64,000 bases of DNA, taken from the NCBI GenBank assembly GCA_022825855.1, contig JAJDWB010000010.1:223651-287650 (forward strand), written 5' to 3'. This document shows positions 54,799-63,772 of this stretch, piece after piece. Every line of letters begins with the position of its first letter. The first letter of the stretch is position 1. Both the position numbers and the translations under genes were made by a program. This DNA is from Dehalococcoidia bacterium. GTDB taxonomy: Bacteria; Chloroflexota; Dehalococcoidia; Bin125. The notes under the pieces were generated by a model. That model did no database searches and had not been told where the DNA came from. It saw only the letters and a program-made list of their open reading frames with translations.

Positions 54799-55161
54799 TC
54801 AGCCCGGCGGCCAGGAGAGGTTGCGGCCGCCAAGTACATGCAGGTGCAGGTGCGCGACGGTCTGCCCGGCCGCCTCTCCGACGTTGACGACCAGTCGCCA
54901 GCCGTCCGCTTCCAGACCCTCCTGCCGGGCCACGGTCTGGGCGGCCTGCATCAGGTGTCCGAGCAGGGCCGGCTCTGCTCGGTCGGCTTCCTGCAATCCG
55001 GCGATGCCGGCGCGGGGAATGACGAGGATGTGGGTGGGCGCCTGCGGGTTGAGATCGCGGAAGGCGATGCACTGTTCGTCTTCGTAGACGACGTTGGCGG
55101 GAATCTCGCCGCGCACGATCGCGCCGAAGACGGTGTCGGACGAGCGCTCCGCGTCACTCAT
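54799..55161 (-). CDS. HIT-family nucleotide hydrolase
   Basis: A 120-aa histidine-triad protein (HINT-like). VFGAIVRGEIPANVVYEDEQCIAFRDLNPQAPTHILVIP and the triad HLHLHVLGG (H104, H106, H108) are complete. Cleaves nucleoside 5'-phosphoramidates or similar bonds. Start at ATG 55161. Divergent from gpmA across 50 bp, and directly upstream of livG on the same strand, perhaps the leader of that operon. Confidence 0.92.
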   Translation of the reverse strand: MSDAERSSDTVFGAIVRGEIPANVVYEDEQCIAFRDLNPQAPTHILVIPRAGIAGLQEADRAEPALLGHLMQAAQTVARQEGLEADGWRLVVNVGEAAGQTVAHLHLHVLGGRNLSWPPG

Positions 55162-55211
55162 GGGTCGTCCTCCGCGGGGTGGTGATGGCACACGCAGGGT
55201 AGCCTGTGCCC

Positions 55212-55979
55212 ATGTCAGACGACATCGGCAGGCCCAACCTGGTGCTCGTGCGTCACGGGCAAAGTCAGTGGAATCTGGAGAACCGTTTCACCGGCTGGAT
55301 CGACGTCGATCTGACCGAGCAGGGCGTCGCCGAGGCGCACAGCGCGGGAGGGCAAATTCGCGAGGCGGGGATCGAGTTCGACGCCGCCTGGACCTCGGTC
55401 CTGCAGCGGGCGATCCACACGCTCTGGATCATCCTCGACGAGATTGAGGCGCCCTGGCTGACGGTGGCGCGGGACTGGCGATTGAACGAGCGTCACTACG
55501 GCGCGCTGCAGGGCTTGAACAAGGCCGAAACGGCGGCTCAGCACGGCGACGAGCAGGTACACATCTGGCGGCGTTCCTACGACATTCCGCCGCCGCCGCT
55601 GGACATCGACCATCCCGACCACCCGCGCTTCGATCGGCGCTACCGCTACGCGCCGGGGGATGCGCTGCCGGCCGCCGAGTCGCTCAAGCTGACGCTGGAG
55701 CGGGTGCTGCCCTGGTGGGAGTCGGCGGCGGCGCCGGCGCTGCGCGACGGTCAACGATTGCTGGTGGCGGCGCACGGCAACAGCATCCGCGCGATCGTCA
55801 AGCACCTCGAATCGATCTCCGACGAGGAGATCACCGGCCTCAACATTCCCACCGGCATGCCGCTGGCATACACGCTCGACCAGGGGTTGCAGGTGGTCGA
55901 GCGCGGCTACCTCGCAGGCGAGCGGGCGGCCGCCGAAGCCGCCGCCGCCGTCGCCGCCCAGGGCCGCGCAACTCGCTGA
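55212..55979 (+). CDS. gpmA: 2,3-bisphosphoglycerate-dependent phosphoglycerate mutase
   Basis: A 255-aa cofactor-dependent mutase interconverting 3- and 2-phosphoglycerate in glycolysis. [30 protein letters not shown] contains the phosphorylated H15, and [19 protein letters not shown] and [30 protein letters not shown] complete the active site. The C-terminal ~15 residues are an Ala-rich tail. Start at ATG 55212; a GTG two codons upstream is possible. Confidence 0.95.
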   Translation: MSDDIGRPNLVLVRHGQSQWNLENRFTGWIDVDLTEQGVAEAHSAGGQIREAGIEFDAAWTSVLQRAIHTLWIILDEIEAPWLTVARDWRLNERHYGALQGLNKAETAAQHGDEQVHIWRRSYDIPPPPLDIDHPDHPRFDRRYRYAPGDALPAAESLKLTLERVLPWWESAAAPALRDGQRLLVAAHGNSIRAIVKHLESISDEEITGLNIPTGMPLAYTLDQGLQVVERGYLAGERAAAEAAAAVAAQGRATR

Positions 55980-55997
55980 ACGCTCCCGTGCTTCCCG

Positions 55998-56040
55998 CTT
56001 CCCCCCTCTGGGGGGAAGCTGCCGCAGGCTGAAGGGGGGG
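55998..56040. repeat. Palindromic repeat, family A copy 4 (variant)
   Basis: CTTCCCCCC-TCT-GGGGGGAAG, then GCTGCCGCAGGCTGAAGGGGGGG. The first stem ends CTT/AAG instead of CTC/GAG, and the second uses GCC/GGC: paired changes that keep the fold. It lies between convergent gpmA and the LLM gene, likely acting as a terminator for both. Confidence 0.7.
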
Positions 56041-56062
56041 CTCCCCCCGAACTCGATCTGGA

Positions 56063-56935
56063 CTACGCCGTCACCGCGTCCCGATACTCGCGCACCGCTT
56101 CGATGTGGGCGTCGATGTTGGGCAGTCCGGCGTTCATCGTGGCGATCGAGATGGCCGTCGCGCCGAGGTCGGCCCAGCGTTGCGCGTGCGAGACCCAGAG
56201 CTCGGGATTGCCGCCGCGGTATTGCCCCTGCGGTTCGATGCCGAAGCTGTCGGCGTCGCGGCCGTGGTCGCGCAGGTATCCCTTGAGCGCGTCGACCATC
56301 GCGGCGGAGTCGGCGTTGGGCGCGCCGACCGGGAACCAGCCGTCGCCGATCTTGGCCGTGCGCCGCAGCTGGCGGTCGTGCGCGCCGCCGAACCAGACTT
56401 CGATCGGCTCCGACGGGCGCGGCTCGATGCCGGCCGCCGTGACCTGGTGAAACTCGCCGTCAAAGTCGACCAGGTGATCGCTCCAGAGCCGGCGCATCAG
56501 CTCGATCTGTTCCTCCTGGCGCCGGCCGCGGTTGCGGAAGTTCTCGCCCAGCGCCTCATACTCGACGTGGTTCCAGCCGCTGCCGATGCCGAGCCGGAAG
56601 CGGTTCTCGGACAGCACGGCGAGCTGGGCGGCCTGCTTGGCCACCAGCGCGGTCTGTCGCTGGGGCAGCACGAGCACCGCCGTGGCCAGACCGAGATTGC
56701 GCGTGCAGGCGGCGATGAAGCCGAGCGTGACGAAGACCTCGTGGAAGGGATGCTCGTCGGTGTAGGGTCCGGTCATCCGGTGGACCGAGGAATCGGCGCC
56801 CAGCACGTGGTCGTAGATCAGCAGGTGATCGAGACCCATGCCTTCCACGGCCTGGGCGAAGTCGCGGATCGCCGAGGGATCGGCGCCAATCTCGTTGGTC
56901 GGGAGCACGGCGCCCACGGTCAGATCGATGGCCAT
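56063..56935 (-). CDS. LLM-class F420-dependent oxidoreductase
   Basis: A 290-aa luciferase-like enzyme of the F420 subgroup with an N-terminal VGAVLPTNEIGADPSAIRDFAQAVEGMGLDHLLIYDHVLG, FRLGIGSGWNHVEYEALGENFRNRG and PIEVWFGGAHDRQLRRTAKIGDGWFP, typical of the family. Substrate unknown. Start at ATG 56935, first beta strand. Divergent from the CoA ester lyase gene across 121 bp. Confidence 0.87.
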   Translation of the reverse strand: MAIDLTVGAVLPTNEIGADPSAIRDFAQAVEGMGLDHLLIYDHVLGADSSVHRMTGPYTDEHPFHEVFVTLGFIAACTRNLGLATAVLVLPQRQTALVAKQAAQLAVLSENRFRLGIGSGWNHVEYEALGENFRNRGRRQEEQIELMRRLWSDHLVDFDGEFHQVTAAGIEPRPSEPIEVWFGGAHDRQLRRTAKIGDGWFPVGAPNADSAAMVDALKGYLRDHGRDADSFGIEPQGQYRGGNPELWVSHAQRWADLGATAISIATMNAGLPNIDAHIEAVREYRDAVTA

Positions 56936-57056
56936 ATGCGTCTCATTTCCAGCTTGCGTCGATGTTGCGCAGAGTAGCGCCGAGTCCGGGAGTCTCGGTC
57001 TTGGCGGGTATCGAGAGCGGCCCATACGCTCTGGGTTGTATCCAGGAGATCGACCG

Positions 57057-58115
57057 ATGCCCACTCCCCGACAGTTCCTGCGCCCGCTGGTGCTCGGCGC
57101 GCCCGACCCGCCCGCCGATATCCCCACCTATCCCTCGCGCATGATCCACTTCTTCGACCCGTCCAACGAGCGCATCCGCAATCGGCTGCCGCAGCTCGCG
57201 CCGACGGTCGACATCCTGCTCGGCAACCTGGAGGATGCGATCCCGCCGAACGCCAAGGAAGCGGCGCGGGCCGGCCTGATCGAGGTGGGTCGGACGCTCG
57301 ATCTCGGCGCGACCAGGCTGTGGACGCGGGTCAACGCGGTAGACAGTCCCTGGTTCCTCGACGACATGCTCGAACTCACCGCCGAGATCGGCGGTGTGCT
57401 GGACACGGTGATGCTGCCCAAGGTCAACGGGCCCGAGGAGATCCGCTTCCTCGACCTGCTCCTGGCCCAGCTCGAGGCGCGCAACGGACTCACCCGGCCA
57501 ATCCTGATCCACGCGATCCTGGAGACGGCCGAGGGCGTCTCCAACGTCGAGGCAATCGCACAGTCGAGCCCGCGCCTGCAGGGCATGAGCCTGGGACCCT
57601 CGGACCTGGCGGCCTCGCGGCGGATGAAGACGACCCGCGTCGGCGGGCCGCACCCGGGCTACGTCGTCCGCACCGACGCCGACCCCGAGGACGAATCCGC
57701 GCCGCGCACGCCCTACATCCAGGACCCGTGGCACTACACGCTGGCCCGCATGGTCGACGCCTGCGCGGCCAACGAGATCTATCCGTTCTACGGTCCCTTT
57801 GGCGACTTCTCCGATCCGGTCGGCTGCGAGGACCAGTTCCGGGCTGCGTTCATCCTCGGCTGCGTCGGTGCCTGGACGCTGCACCCCAATCAGATTCCGA
57901 TCGCCAAGTCGGTCTTCCGGCCCAACCCGGACGAGGTCTCGTTCGCGCGGCGCGTGGTCGCCGCGATGGAGGAGGCCGGCGGATCCGGCGGCGTGGCCGT
58001 CGTCGACGGCAAAATGCAGGACGACGCGACCTACAAGCAGTGCCGGGTCCTGCTCGACCTCGCCGAGATGCTGGCGGCCAAAGACCCTGAGCTGGCCGCG
58101 CTCTACGCAGACTGA
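57057..58115 (+). CDS. CoA ester lyase, malyl-CoA/HpcH-HpaI family
   Basis: A 352-aa TIM-barrel lyase of the malyl-CoA / beta-methylmalyl-CoA / citramalyl-CoA group. PSRMIHFFDPSNERIRNRLPQL, ILLGNLEDAIPPNAKEAARAGLIEV (metal-binding Glu-Asp), TRLWTRVNAVDSPWFLDDML, GMSLGPSDLAASRRMKTTRVGGPHPGY and GAWTLHPNQIPIAKSVF are family motifs. In Chloroflexus, related enzymes act in the 3-hydroxypropionate bi-cycle; here they may cleave or form malyl-CoA-type thioesters in carbon assimilation. AGGAG lies eight bases before ATG 57057. Confidence 0.88.
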   Translation: MPTPRQFLRPLVLGAPDPPADIPTYPSRMIHFFDPSNERIRNRLPQLAPTVDILLGNLEDAIPPNAKEAARAGLIEVGRTLDLGATRLWTRVNAVDSPWFLDDMLELTAEIGGVLDTVMLPKVNGPEEIRFLDLLLAQLEARNGLTRPILIHAILETAEGVSNVEAIAQSSPRLQGMSLGPSDLAASRRMKTTRVGGPHPGYVVRTDADPEDESAPRTPYIQDPWHYTLARMVDACAANEIYPFYGPFGDFSDPVGCEDQFRAAFILGCVGAWTLHPNQIPIAKSVFRPNPDEVSFARRVVAAMEEAGGSGGVAVVDGKMQDDATYKQCRVLLDLAEMLAAKDPELAALYAD

Positions 58116-58120
58116 GCTTC

Positions 58121-58155
58121 CGCTCTCCCCGAAGGAAAGGGTTGGGGTGAGGGCG
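58121..58155. repeat. Palindromic repeat, family B copy 4
   Basis: GAGCTTCCGCTCTCCCCGAAGGAAAGGGTTGGGGTGAGGGC: degenerate, but the CTCTCC...GGTTGGGGTGAGGGC order is kept. It lies between convergent lyase and ATPase genes. Confidence 0.5.
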
Positions 58156-58161
58156 GCTCGC

Positions 58162-60918
58162 TCAGACGGCGCGTCCCCGCGAGGCGAGTTCTTCATACCT
58201 CTGACCCGTGAGGCGTCGCATGATCTGCGCGGCGTAAGTCGAGAGCGCCCACTTACCCGCCATCGCGAAGGCGACCGCCACAGCGATGATCGCCCACTCG
58301 CCGGCCGAGAGCGGCGAAAAGTCGAAGAAGTTGCGCAGCGGCGGCGTGTAGAGCGTGAGAATGAACGCGCCGAGCAGCGCGACGCCGAAGAACGTGACCA
58401 GGGCCGGGCGCATCAGGTTCTCGCGGGTCGCGCCCTGGTAACCGATCACTTCGACCATGTAGGCGAGTCCGACGATGCCGATCGTGGTCGAGACCAGCGT
58501 GCGCGCGTCCTCGACCGGCCGGCCGAGGATGCCCTCGGTCAACAAGTGCACGGCCACCGCCGAGACGGCGAGCCCCAACGACGCCGGGATCGCGAAGCGC
58601 ATGGTCGACGACAGGAAGTCGTGGCCGGCCGCCCGCGGCGGCTTGGTCAGGGTGATGAACACGGCGGGCACGCCCAGAGTGAACAGGGCCGTGAGCGAGC
58701 CGTGACGCGGCAGGAAGGGGAACTCGAGACCCATCATGTTGGAGATGAAGATGATCAGGAAGGCGTAGAAGCTCTTGGTCACAAACAGCTTCGAGAGTTG
58801 CGAGGCATTGCCGAGCACGCTCTGCGCGATGCCCGTGCCCTGGACCAGCGCCTCGAACGAGTCGTTGCGCAGCACGATTGCGGCGACGCCCTTGGCCGTG
58901 CCGGCGCCCGATTCCATCGCCACACCGACATCGGCCTGACGGAGCGCGCGCACATCGTTGGCGCCGTCGCCGACCATCGCCACGTAGTGACCGTTGCGCT
59001 GCAGCGCCGCCACGATCTCTTCCTTCTGCTGCGGCGCGATCCGGCCGAAGACTGAATTCTCCTCCACGGCGTCGGCCAGTTCGTCTTCGTTCAGCCGCGC
59101 CAGCGCGGTACCCGTGATCAGGCCGCCCTCGAGCCGGATGCCGAGCTGCTGGACGAGCGCGGCGACGGTGGCCGGGTTGTCGCCGCTGATGATCTTCGGT
59201 TCGATATCCAGCTCGTGCATCATGCGGAAGGCGTTGGCGATCTCCGGCCGCAGCTCGTCGGCGACCGTGATCAGCGCGACGATGCGCAGCGCCGATAGAG
59301 AGTCGGTCTCGGCGTCGGGCATGGCCGCCGCCTCGGCGAAGACGATGCCGCGCAGACCGCGCTCGGCCGCGCGTTCGTACTCCGCCAGCAACTCGCCCCG
59401 CGCCTCGGCGTCGTCGCCCTCCGAGCGCAGCAGCCGTTCCGGCGCGCCGAGCACGAAGACGCGCTCCTCGCCGCCCAGCCGCAGGCGCGCCGCGCTCCAG
59501 CGGCGCTCGGAGTTGAACGGCTCGTCGGCCACGGATTCGGCCCCGTTCGACTGCGATGCGAAGGCATGCGCCAGCGCCTCCGCGGTGCGGTTGTTGGCCG
59601 AGGTCGAGACCGCGAACGCGCCCAGCCATCCCGCCAGCGGACGCCCGCCCGGCGCCCAGCGCACATCGTCGACCTGCAGCCGGTTGGCGGTGATCGTGCC
59701 GGTCTTGTCGAGACAGATCGTGTCGAGATAGTTGAGCGCCTCCACCGCGGTGTTGTCCTGCACGATCGCGCCGAGCCGCGAGACGCGCAGCGCGCCGACG
59801 GCGAAGGCGACGGTGAAGCCCAGCATCAGTCCCTCGGGCACGACTGAGGTGGCGGTCGCGATCGTCGCCTTGACCGCTTCGTCGAACTCGCGGCCGGTGA
59901 TCAGGAAGGAGATCAGGATCAGCAGGCCGAGGATCGCGGTGGCCACGATCAGCCCGTCGAGAATGCGCTTGAAACGCAGTTGCAGCGGCGTCTCGCTCCG
60001 GGTCAACTCGCGGGCGTCGCGGGTCTCGCGCACGGCGCGCGACTGGTCGCCGACGCGGCTGGCCCGGTAGTAGCAGGAGCCACCCACGCAGAACGCGCCC
60101 GATTCCAGGTCGTCGCCCGGACCGCGGCGCACGGAGCTGGTCTCGCCGGTCAGGATCGACTCGTCCAGTTCGGCCTCGTCCCAGACCACGGGTCCGTCGG
60201 CGACAACCTGGTCGCCGCTGCGCAGCACGACGAGGTCGTCCTCGACGACGTCGGTGGCCGGCACGTCGGTCTCTTCGCCGTCGCGCACGACCGTGGCGGT
60301 CGGCGCGGTCAGGGCGACGAGCTGGCGCAGCTTGCGCGTGGCCCGCAGCTCCTGGAAGGTGCCGACCAGCACGTTGGCCAGCACGACCATCCCGACGAAC
60401 GCCGCATCCTGCAGGTGATCGGTCTTCTGCTCGGTCACGGCCAGGACCAGCAGGATGCCGATCAGACCGAAGAGGATCATGTTGAAGTAGGTGAAGACGT
60501 TGGAGACAACAACATCGACGTCGCTGCGCTGCTTCGAGGTGTCGCGATTGACGCGTCCGTCGGCGACTCGCTGGGCGACCTCGTTCCCGCTCAGCCCGCT
60601 CAGGTCGGGCGGCTCCGCCGGCGCGGCTCGGCGCGGCCGAGCGGCGGGCGGGGCGGCCGCGCCGGCATCGGCAAGCGGCTCCGCGGCCGCCCCGTCGTCG
60701 AGCGCCAGGGGCGGCGGAGCGGTCGGGATCGGGCCAGCCGGCCAGTCCGAGAGCCAGCCGCGCTCGCTGCGCCCTTCCGCCTCCGCCAGCGCTTCGGAGA
60801 CGCGGACCAGCGTTTCTGGATCGAGCGGCGGTTGACCCTCTTCCAGCGCGGCAAGGTCAAACAGCGGCGGCTCACCGTCCAGCGGATCGGGAGGGACGGG
60901 CCGGGAATCGCTGACCAT
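58162..60918 (-). CDS. P-type cation ATPase (CtpE-like)
   Basis: A 918-aa P-type ATPase. The phosphorylation motif DKTGTIT has D404, the actuator is LDESILTGETSSV, the hinge is MVGDGANDVRALRQADVGVAM, and the ion-site TM4 motif is VVPEGLML. The NVFTYFNMILFGLIG start and the pattern of late spans resemble mycobacterial CtpE (Ca2+) and PMR1-like pumps. The first ~115 residues are a Pro/Ala/acidic-rich, low-complexity extension not seen in most relatives. No clear ribosome-binding site precedes ATG 60918 (the flanking bases are AAGTCAACATATGG-like, reading CTTGACATATGG). Confidence 0.9.
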   Translation of the reverse strand: MVSDSRPVPPDPLDGEPPLFDLAALEEGQPPLDPETLVRVSEALAEAEGRSERGWLSDWPAGPIPTAPPPLALDDGAAAEPLADAGAAAPPAARPRRAAPAEPPDLSGLSGNEVAQRVADGRVNRDTSKQRSDVDVVVSNVFTYFNMILFGLIGILLVLAVTEQKTDHLQDAAFVGMVVLANVLVGTFQELRATRKLRQLVALTAPTATVVRDGEETDVPATDVVEDDLVVLRSGDQVVADGPVVWDEAELDESILTGETSSVRRGPGDDLESGAFCVGGSCYYRASRVGDQSRAVRETRDARELTRSETPLQLRFKRILDGLIVATAILGLLILISFLITGREFDEAVKATIATATSVVPEGLMLGFTVAFAVGALRVSRLGAIVQDNTAVEALNYLDTICLDKTGTITANRLQVDDVRWAPGGRPLAGWLGAFAVSTSANNRTAEALAHAFASQSNGAESVADEPFNSERRWSAARLRLGGEERVFVLGAPERLLRSEGDDAEARGELLAEYERAAERGLRGIVFAEAAAMPDAETDSLSALRIVALITVADELRPEIANAFRMMHELDIEPKIISGDNPATVAALVQQLGIRLEGGLITGTALARLNEDELADAVEENSVFGRIAPQQKEEIVAALQRNGHYVAMVGDGANDVRALRQADVGVAMESGAGTAKGVAAIVLRNDSFEALVQGTGIAQSVLGNASQLSKLFVTKSFYAFLIIFISNMMGLEFPFLPRHGSLTALFTLGVPAVFITLTKPPRAAGHDFLSSTMRFAIPASLGLAVSAVAVHLLTEGILGRPVEDARTLVSTTIGIVGLAYMVEVIGYQGATRENLMRPALVTFFGVALLGAFILTLYTPPLRNFFDFSPLSAGEWAIIAVAVAFAMAGKWALSTYAAQIMRRLTGQRYEELASRGRAV

Positions 60919-60980
60919 ATGTCAAGTCTAGAGAGCTTCGGCAACATTCCCGAGCGAGACCCAACGCAGCCGCGACCGGC

Positions 60981-61850
60981 TCAGTCGTTGAGCGCGCGTT
61001 CGAGACCGGCGAGCCGCTCGGCCCGGCGCGTGGCGCTGCGCCCGCGTCGCGACTCGATCACGCCCCAGAGCAGGGTCAGGGCGAAGACCGCCGCCTGGAC
61101 CAGCACCACCGTCGCACCCGAGGATACGTCGACGAACCAGGACACGTAGACGCCGATGAACCCCGTCAGCGCGCCGATCACGACGGCGATCAGGAACATG
61201 CGCGGAAAGGAGTCGGTCAGCATCCGCGCCACGACCGGCGGGATGACCAGCGCCGCCGCGATCAGGGTGACGCCGAGCACCTGCAAGGCGGCCACGACGG
61301 TCGCGGCGAGTACGAGCGAGAAGATCGCCTCGACCCAGCGCACGGGGATCCCGTAGGAGGTCGCGACGTCCTGGTCGAAGGTGATGAAGACGAGCTGCTT
61401 CCAGAAGAGGAAGAGCACGATCGAGATCAGCAGGACCATGGCCACGGTCATCCACAGGTCCTGCGCGGTGATGCCGAGGATCTCGCCGAACAGCGCCGCC
61501 TCGAAGTCGCGGGTGAAGCTGCGCGCCCGCGAGATCACGGCGATGCCGATGGCGAAGGCGGCGGTCGTGATGATCCCAATCGCGGCGTCGCCGCCGATCT
61601 GCCGGCGCCGCGCCGCCTGGTTGATCAGGAAGACCGAGAACGCGCCCCAGATGCTCGCGCCGAGGAAGAAGTTGACGCCCAGCGTGAACGAGACGACCGC
61701 GCCGCCGAAGATGCTGTGCGCCAGGCCGTGTCCAATGTAGGCCAGACGGCGCAGGATGACGAAGACGCCGACCGCCGCCGTGACGCCGCCGACCAGCGCG
61801 GCGGCGATCATCGCCCGCTGCATGAATCCGAACTCGAAGGGCTCAAGCAT
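60981..61850 (-). CDS. znuB: Metal ABC permease ZnuB-like
   Basis: A 289-aa permease of the ABC-3 (Zn/Mn) family with about eight or nine spans: MQRAMIAAALVGGVTAAVGVFVILRRLAYIGHGLAHSIFGGAVVSF is the conserved start, with the YIGHGLAHS motif, and LQVLGVTLIAAALVIPPVVARML the conserved late span. Overlaps the ATPase gene by 8 bp. Last gene of znuACB. Confidence 0.9.
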   Translation of the reverse strand: MLEPFEFGFMQRAMIAAALVGGVTAAVGVFVILRRLAYIGHGLAHSIFGGAVVSFTLGVNFFLGASIWGAFSVFLINQAARRRQIGGDAAIGIITTAAFAIGIAVISRARSFTRDFEAALFGEILGITAQDLWMTVAMVLLISIVLFLFWKQLVFITFDQDVATSYGIPVRWVEAIFSLVLAATVVAALQVLGVTLIAAALVIPPVVARMLTDSFPRMFLIAVVIGALTGFIGVYVSWFVDVSSGATVVLVQAAVFALTLLWGVIESRRGRSATRRAERLAGLERALND

Positions 61851-62685
61851 CGTCGTGGTCCGGGCCGGCGATCACCTCGATCTCGCCCGCCGGGATCGCC
61901 TCGCCCTCGTGCGCGCCGGGCGCCTCCTCGGGCACCGGCAGCACGTAGGTCTCGTGTCCGCTGCGGACGACCAGCATCGGCTGACCGTAGGCGCGTTCGA
62001 GCACGTCGGGCTGCAGCACTTCCGAGGGCGGGCCGTCGGCCAGCACGGTCTCTTCGCCCAACGCAATCAGCCGGGGCAGGTGCGAGGCGACGCCGTTGAG
62101 GTCGTGCGTGGTCAGCACGACCGTCACGCCGGCGTGATTGAGACTGGCCAACTGGTGCAGGATCTCGTGCCGGGTCTTGATGTCGACGCCCGACGTAGGC
62201 TCGTCGAGCAGCAGCAGGTCGGGCGATCGGATCAGGGCGCGGGCGAGGAACGTGCGCTGTTGCTGGCCGCCCGAGAGCGCGCGGATTGGCCGGTGGAGCA
62301 GGTCGGCGATGCCCAGTTGACGCAGCACCACGCGGGCCCGGTTGCGTTCGCTGCGGCTGGTCCAGGGCAGCCAGCGGCGGGTCCGCCAACTGCCCAGCAG
62401 GGCGACCTGCTCCACCGTGATCGGAAAATTCCAGTCGACCGTCTCGACCTGGGGCACGTAGCCGACGCGCGTGTCGTCGGCCAGCAGGGCGTCGCCGGCG
62501 AAGATCTCGGTCTGGCCGACCAGAGAGCGCAGCAGGGTCGTCTTGCCGCTGCCGCTCGGTCCGACGATGCCGATCAGCTCGCCCGGCTCAATCCGCAGGT
62601 TGACGTCGCGCAGCGCCACCAGTCCCTCGTAGCCGAGGGCGACGCCGTCCAGCCGGACCAGCTCGTTTACTCCGATGGTCGCCAT
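61843..62685 (-). CDS. znuC: Metal ABC ATPase ZnuC-like
   Basis: A 280-aa ATPase: Walker A GPSGSGKTTLLRSL, signature LSGGQQQRTFLARALI, Walker B LLLLDEPTSGVD; YVPQVETVDWNFPITVEQVALLG is the Q-loop segment common in Mn/Zn importers. C-terminal part is longer than the minimum and acidic (EVIAGPDHDDA). Overlaps the binding-protein gene by 19 bp. Confidence 0.92.
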   Translation of the reverse strand: MATIGVNELVRLDGVALGYEGLVALRDVNLRIEPGELIGIVGPSGSGKTTLLRSLVGQTEIFAGDALLADDTRVGYVPQVETVDWNFPITVEQVALLGSWRTRRWLPWTSRSERNRARVVLRQLGIADLLHRPIRALSGGQQQRTFLARALIRSPDLLLLDEPTSGVDIKTRHEILHQLASLNHAGVTVVLTTHDLNGVASHLPRLIALGEETVLADGPPSEVLQPDVLERAYGQPMLVVRSGHETYVLPVPEEAPGAHEGEAIPAGEIEVIAGPDHDDA

Positions 62686-63632
62686 GTGCTGCCTGCGTCG
62701 AATCCGTCCAGCGCCGAGGCGTCGCCGCCCAGCGCGGTCACCATGGTACGGACATTCTCGACCATCATCGCGAGCAGCGTGTTCTCGGGATCACCGGGCA
62801 GACCGGGGAGGTCGTCGTCGGAGAGCGTCGAGACCTGGACCGCGCCGGCCTCGGCGGCAATCGTGTCCAGCACCTCCGAGGGGAAGACTTCCGAGCCGAA
62901 AATGGCCGGCACGCCGGCATCGCGGATTTGCTCGATCAGGTCGGCGACTTCGCGCGGCGACGGCTCGGAGAAGTCGGACGGCTGAATCGCGCCGATCACT
63001 TCCAGACCGTAGCGGGGCGCGAAATAGGGGAAGGAGTCGTGGTAGGTGATCAGCTTGCGGTGCGCGTCGGGAATGGTCGCGGTCGCGGCGGCGATCGCCT
63101 CGTCCAGCGCCCAGAGCCGTTCGATCAGGCGCTCTGCGTTGGCCGCGTAGTAGTCGGCGCCCCCCGCGTCGATCTGGCTCAGCGCCGCCAGCACGATCAC
63201 TGCATACTCGACCGCCAGATGCGGCGCGGTCCAGAGGTGCGGGTTGGGATTGCCGTCCGACTCGGGGAAGGAGAAGTCGAAGACGTACTCGTCGGGCGAG
63301 ACCGCGCGGTTGCCGAGCAGCACGATCGGCGTCTCCTCGGCCGCGTTGGCCTCGGCCAGCTCCAGCGTCGGCAGCTCCAGGTTGAGACCGTTGATCACGA
63401 TCAGGTCGGCCCGCTCGATCTCGCCGACCGCGGACGGCGGCGGATCGAAGGTGTGGCTGTTGGTGCCCTCGGGCACCAGCGCCACGACGTTGATTCGGTC
63501 CCCGCCGACCTCCTCGATGATGTTGCGCAGCGGCGCCACCGTCGTGACGACGAGAAATCGGTCGTCGTCGACATCGTCGGCGCTACAGGCGACGGTCAGC
63601 AGAGCCAGCAGGAAGAGAACAATGCGTCGCAT
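62667..63632 (-). CDS. znuA: Metal-binding lipoprotein ZnuA-like
   Basis: A 321-aa cluster A-I binding lipoprotein, lipobox Cys C16 (LLTVAC). Metal ligands by position: H60 (GTNSHTFDP), H132 (NPHLW), H198 (TYHDSF) and Asp 272-274. The third ligand is His; Mn-binding relatives (PsaA, MntC) have Glu there, so zinc is favoured. The His-rich loop of many ZnuA is absent. MRRIVLFL start at ATG 63632; a perfect inverted repeat lies 26 bp upstream. First gene of the operon. Confidence 0.92.
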   Translation of the reverse strand: MRRIVLFLLALLTVACSADDVDDDRFLVVTTVAPLRNIIEEVGGDRINVVALVPEGTNSHTFDPPPSAVGEIERADLIVINGLNLELPTLELAEANAAEETPIVLLGNRAVSPDEYVFDFSFPESDGNPNPHLWTAPHLAVEYAVIVLAALSQIDAGGADYYAANAERLIERLWALDEAIAAATATIPDAHRKLITYHDSFPYFAPRYGLEVIGAIQPSDFSEPSPREVADLIEQIRDAGVPAIFGSEVFPSEVLDTIAAEAGAVQVSTLSDDDLPGLPGDPENTLLAMMVENVRTMVTALGGDASALDGFDAGSTWRPSE

Positions 63633-63657
63633 GCGCTCAGACTATGGCCCATGCCGC

Positions 63658-63681
63658 CTTGTTGCAACTGCTTGCAACAAG
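63658..63681 (-). promoter_or_regulatory. Perfect 10-bp inverted repeat upstream of znuA
   Basis: CTTGTTGCAA-CTGC-TTGCAACAAG, arms 63658-63667 and 63672-63681, ends 26 bp before the znuA start. On the minus strand TTGCAA can serve as a -35, with TAGTCT 17 bp on as a weak -10, so the palindrome would overlap the promoter. Likely the operator of a Zur- or MntR-type metal repressor. Confidence 0.7.
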
Positions 63682-63710
63682 CCAACCGGCGGGAATGAGT
63701 CACCTCCATC

Positions 63711-63772
63711 ACTCCTGCCCTCCCTCCGTCATTCCTGCCCTCCCTCCGTCATTCCTGCAAAGGCAGGAACCA
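63711..63772. repeat. Two tandem 20-bp units and a family C hairpin
   Basis: A 20-bp unit (ATTCCTGCCCTCCCTCCGTC type) occurs at 63711-63730 and 63731-63750. A third begins ATTCCTGC and continues as the hairpin TTCCTGC-AAAG-GCAGGAA (63752-63769) then CCAC. It links tandem repetition to the family C palindrome. Confidence 0.7.

Noticed and set aside
63711..63772. CRISPR array
   Set aside because: Only two to three contiguous 20-bp units with no spacers and no cas genes nearby.
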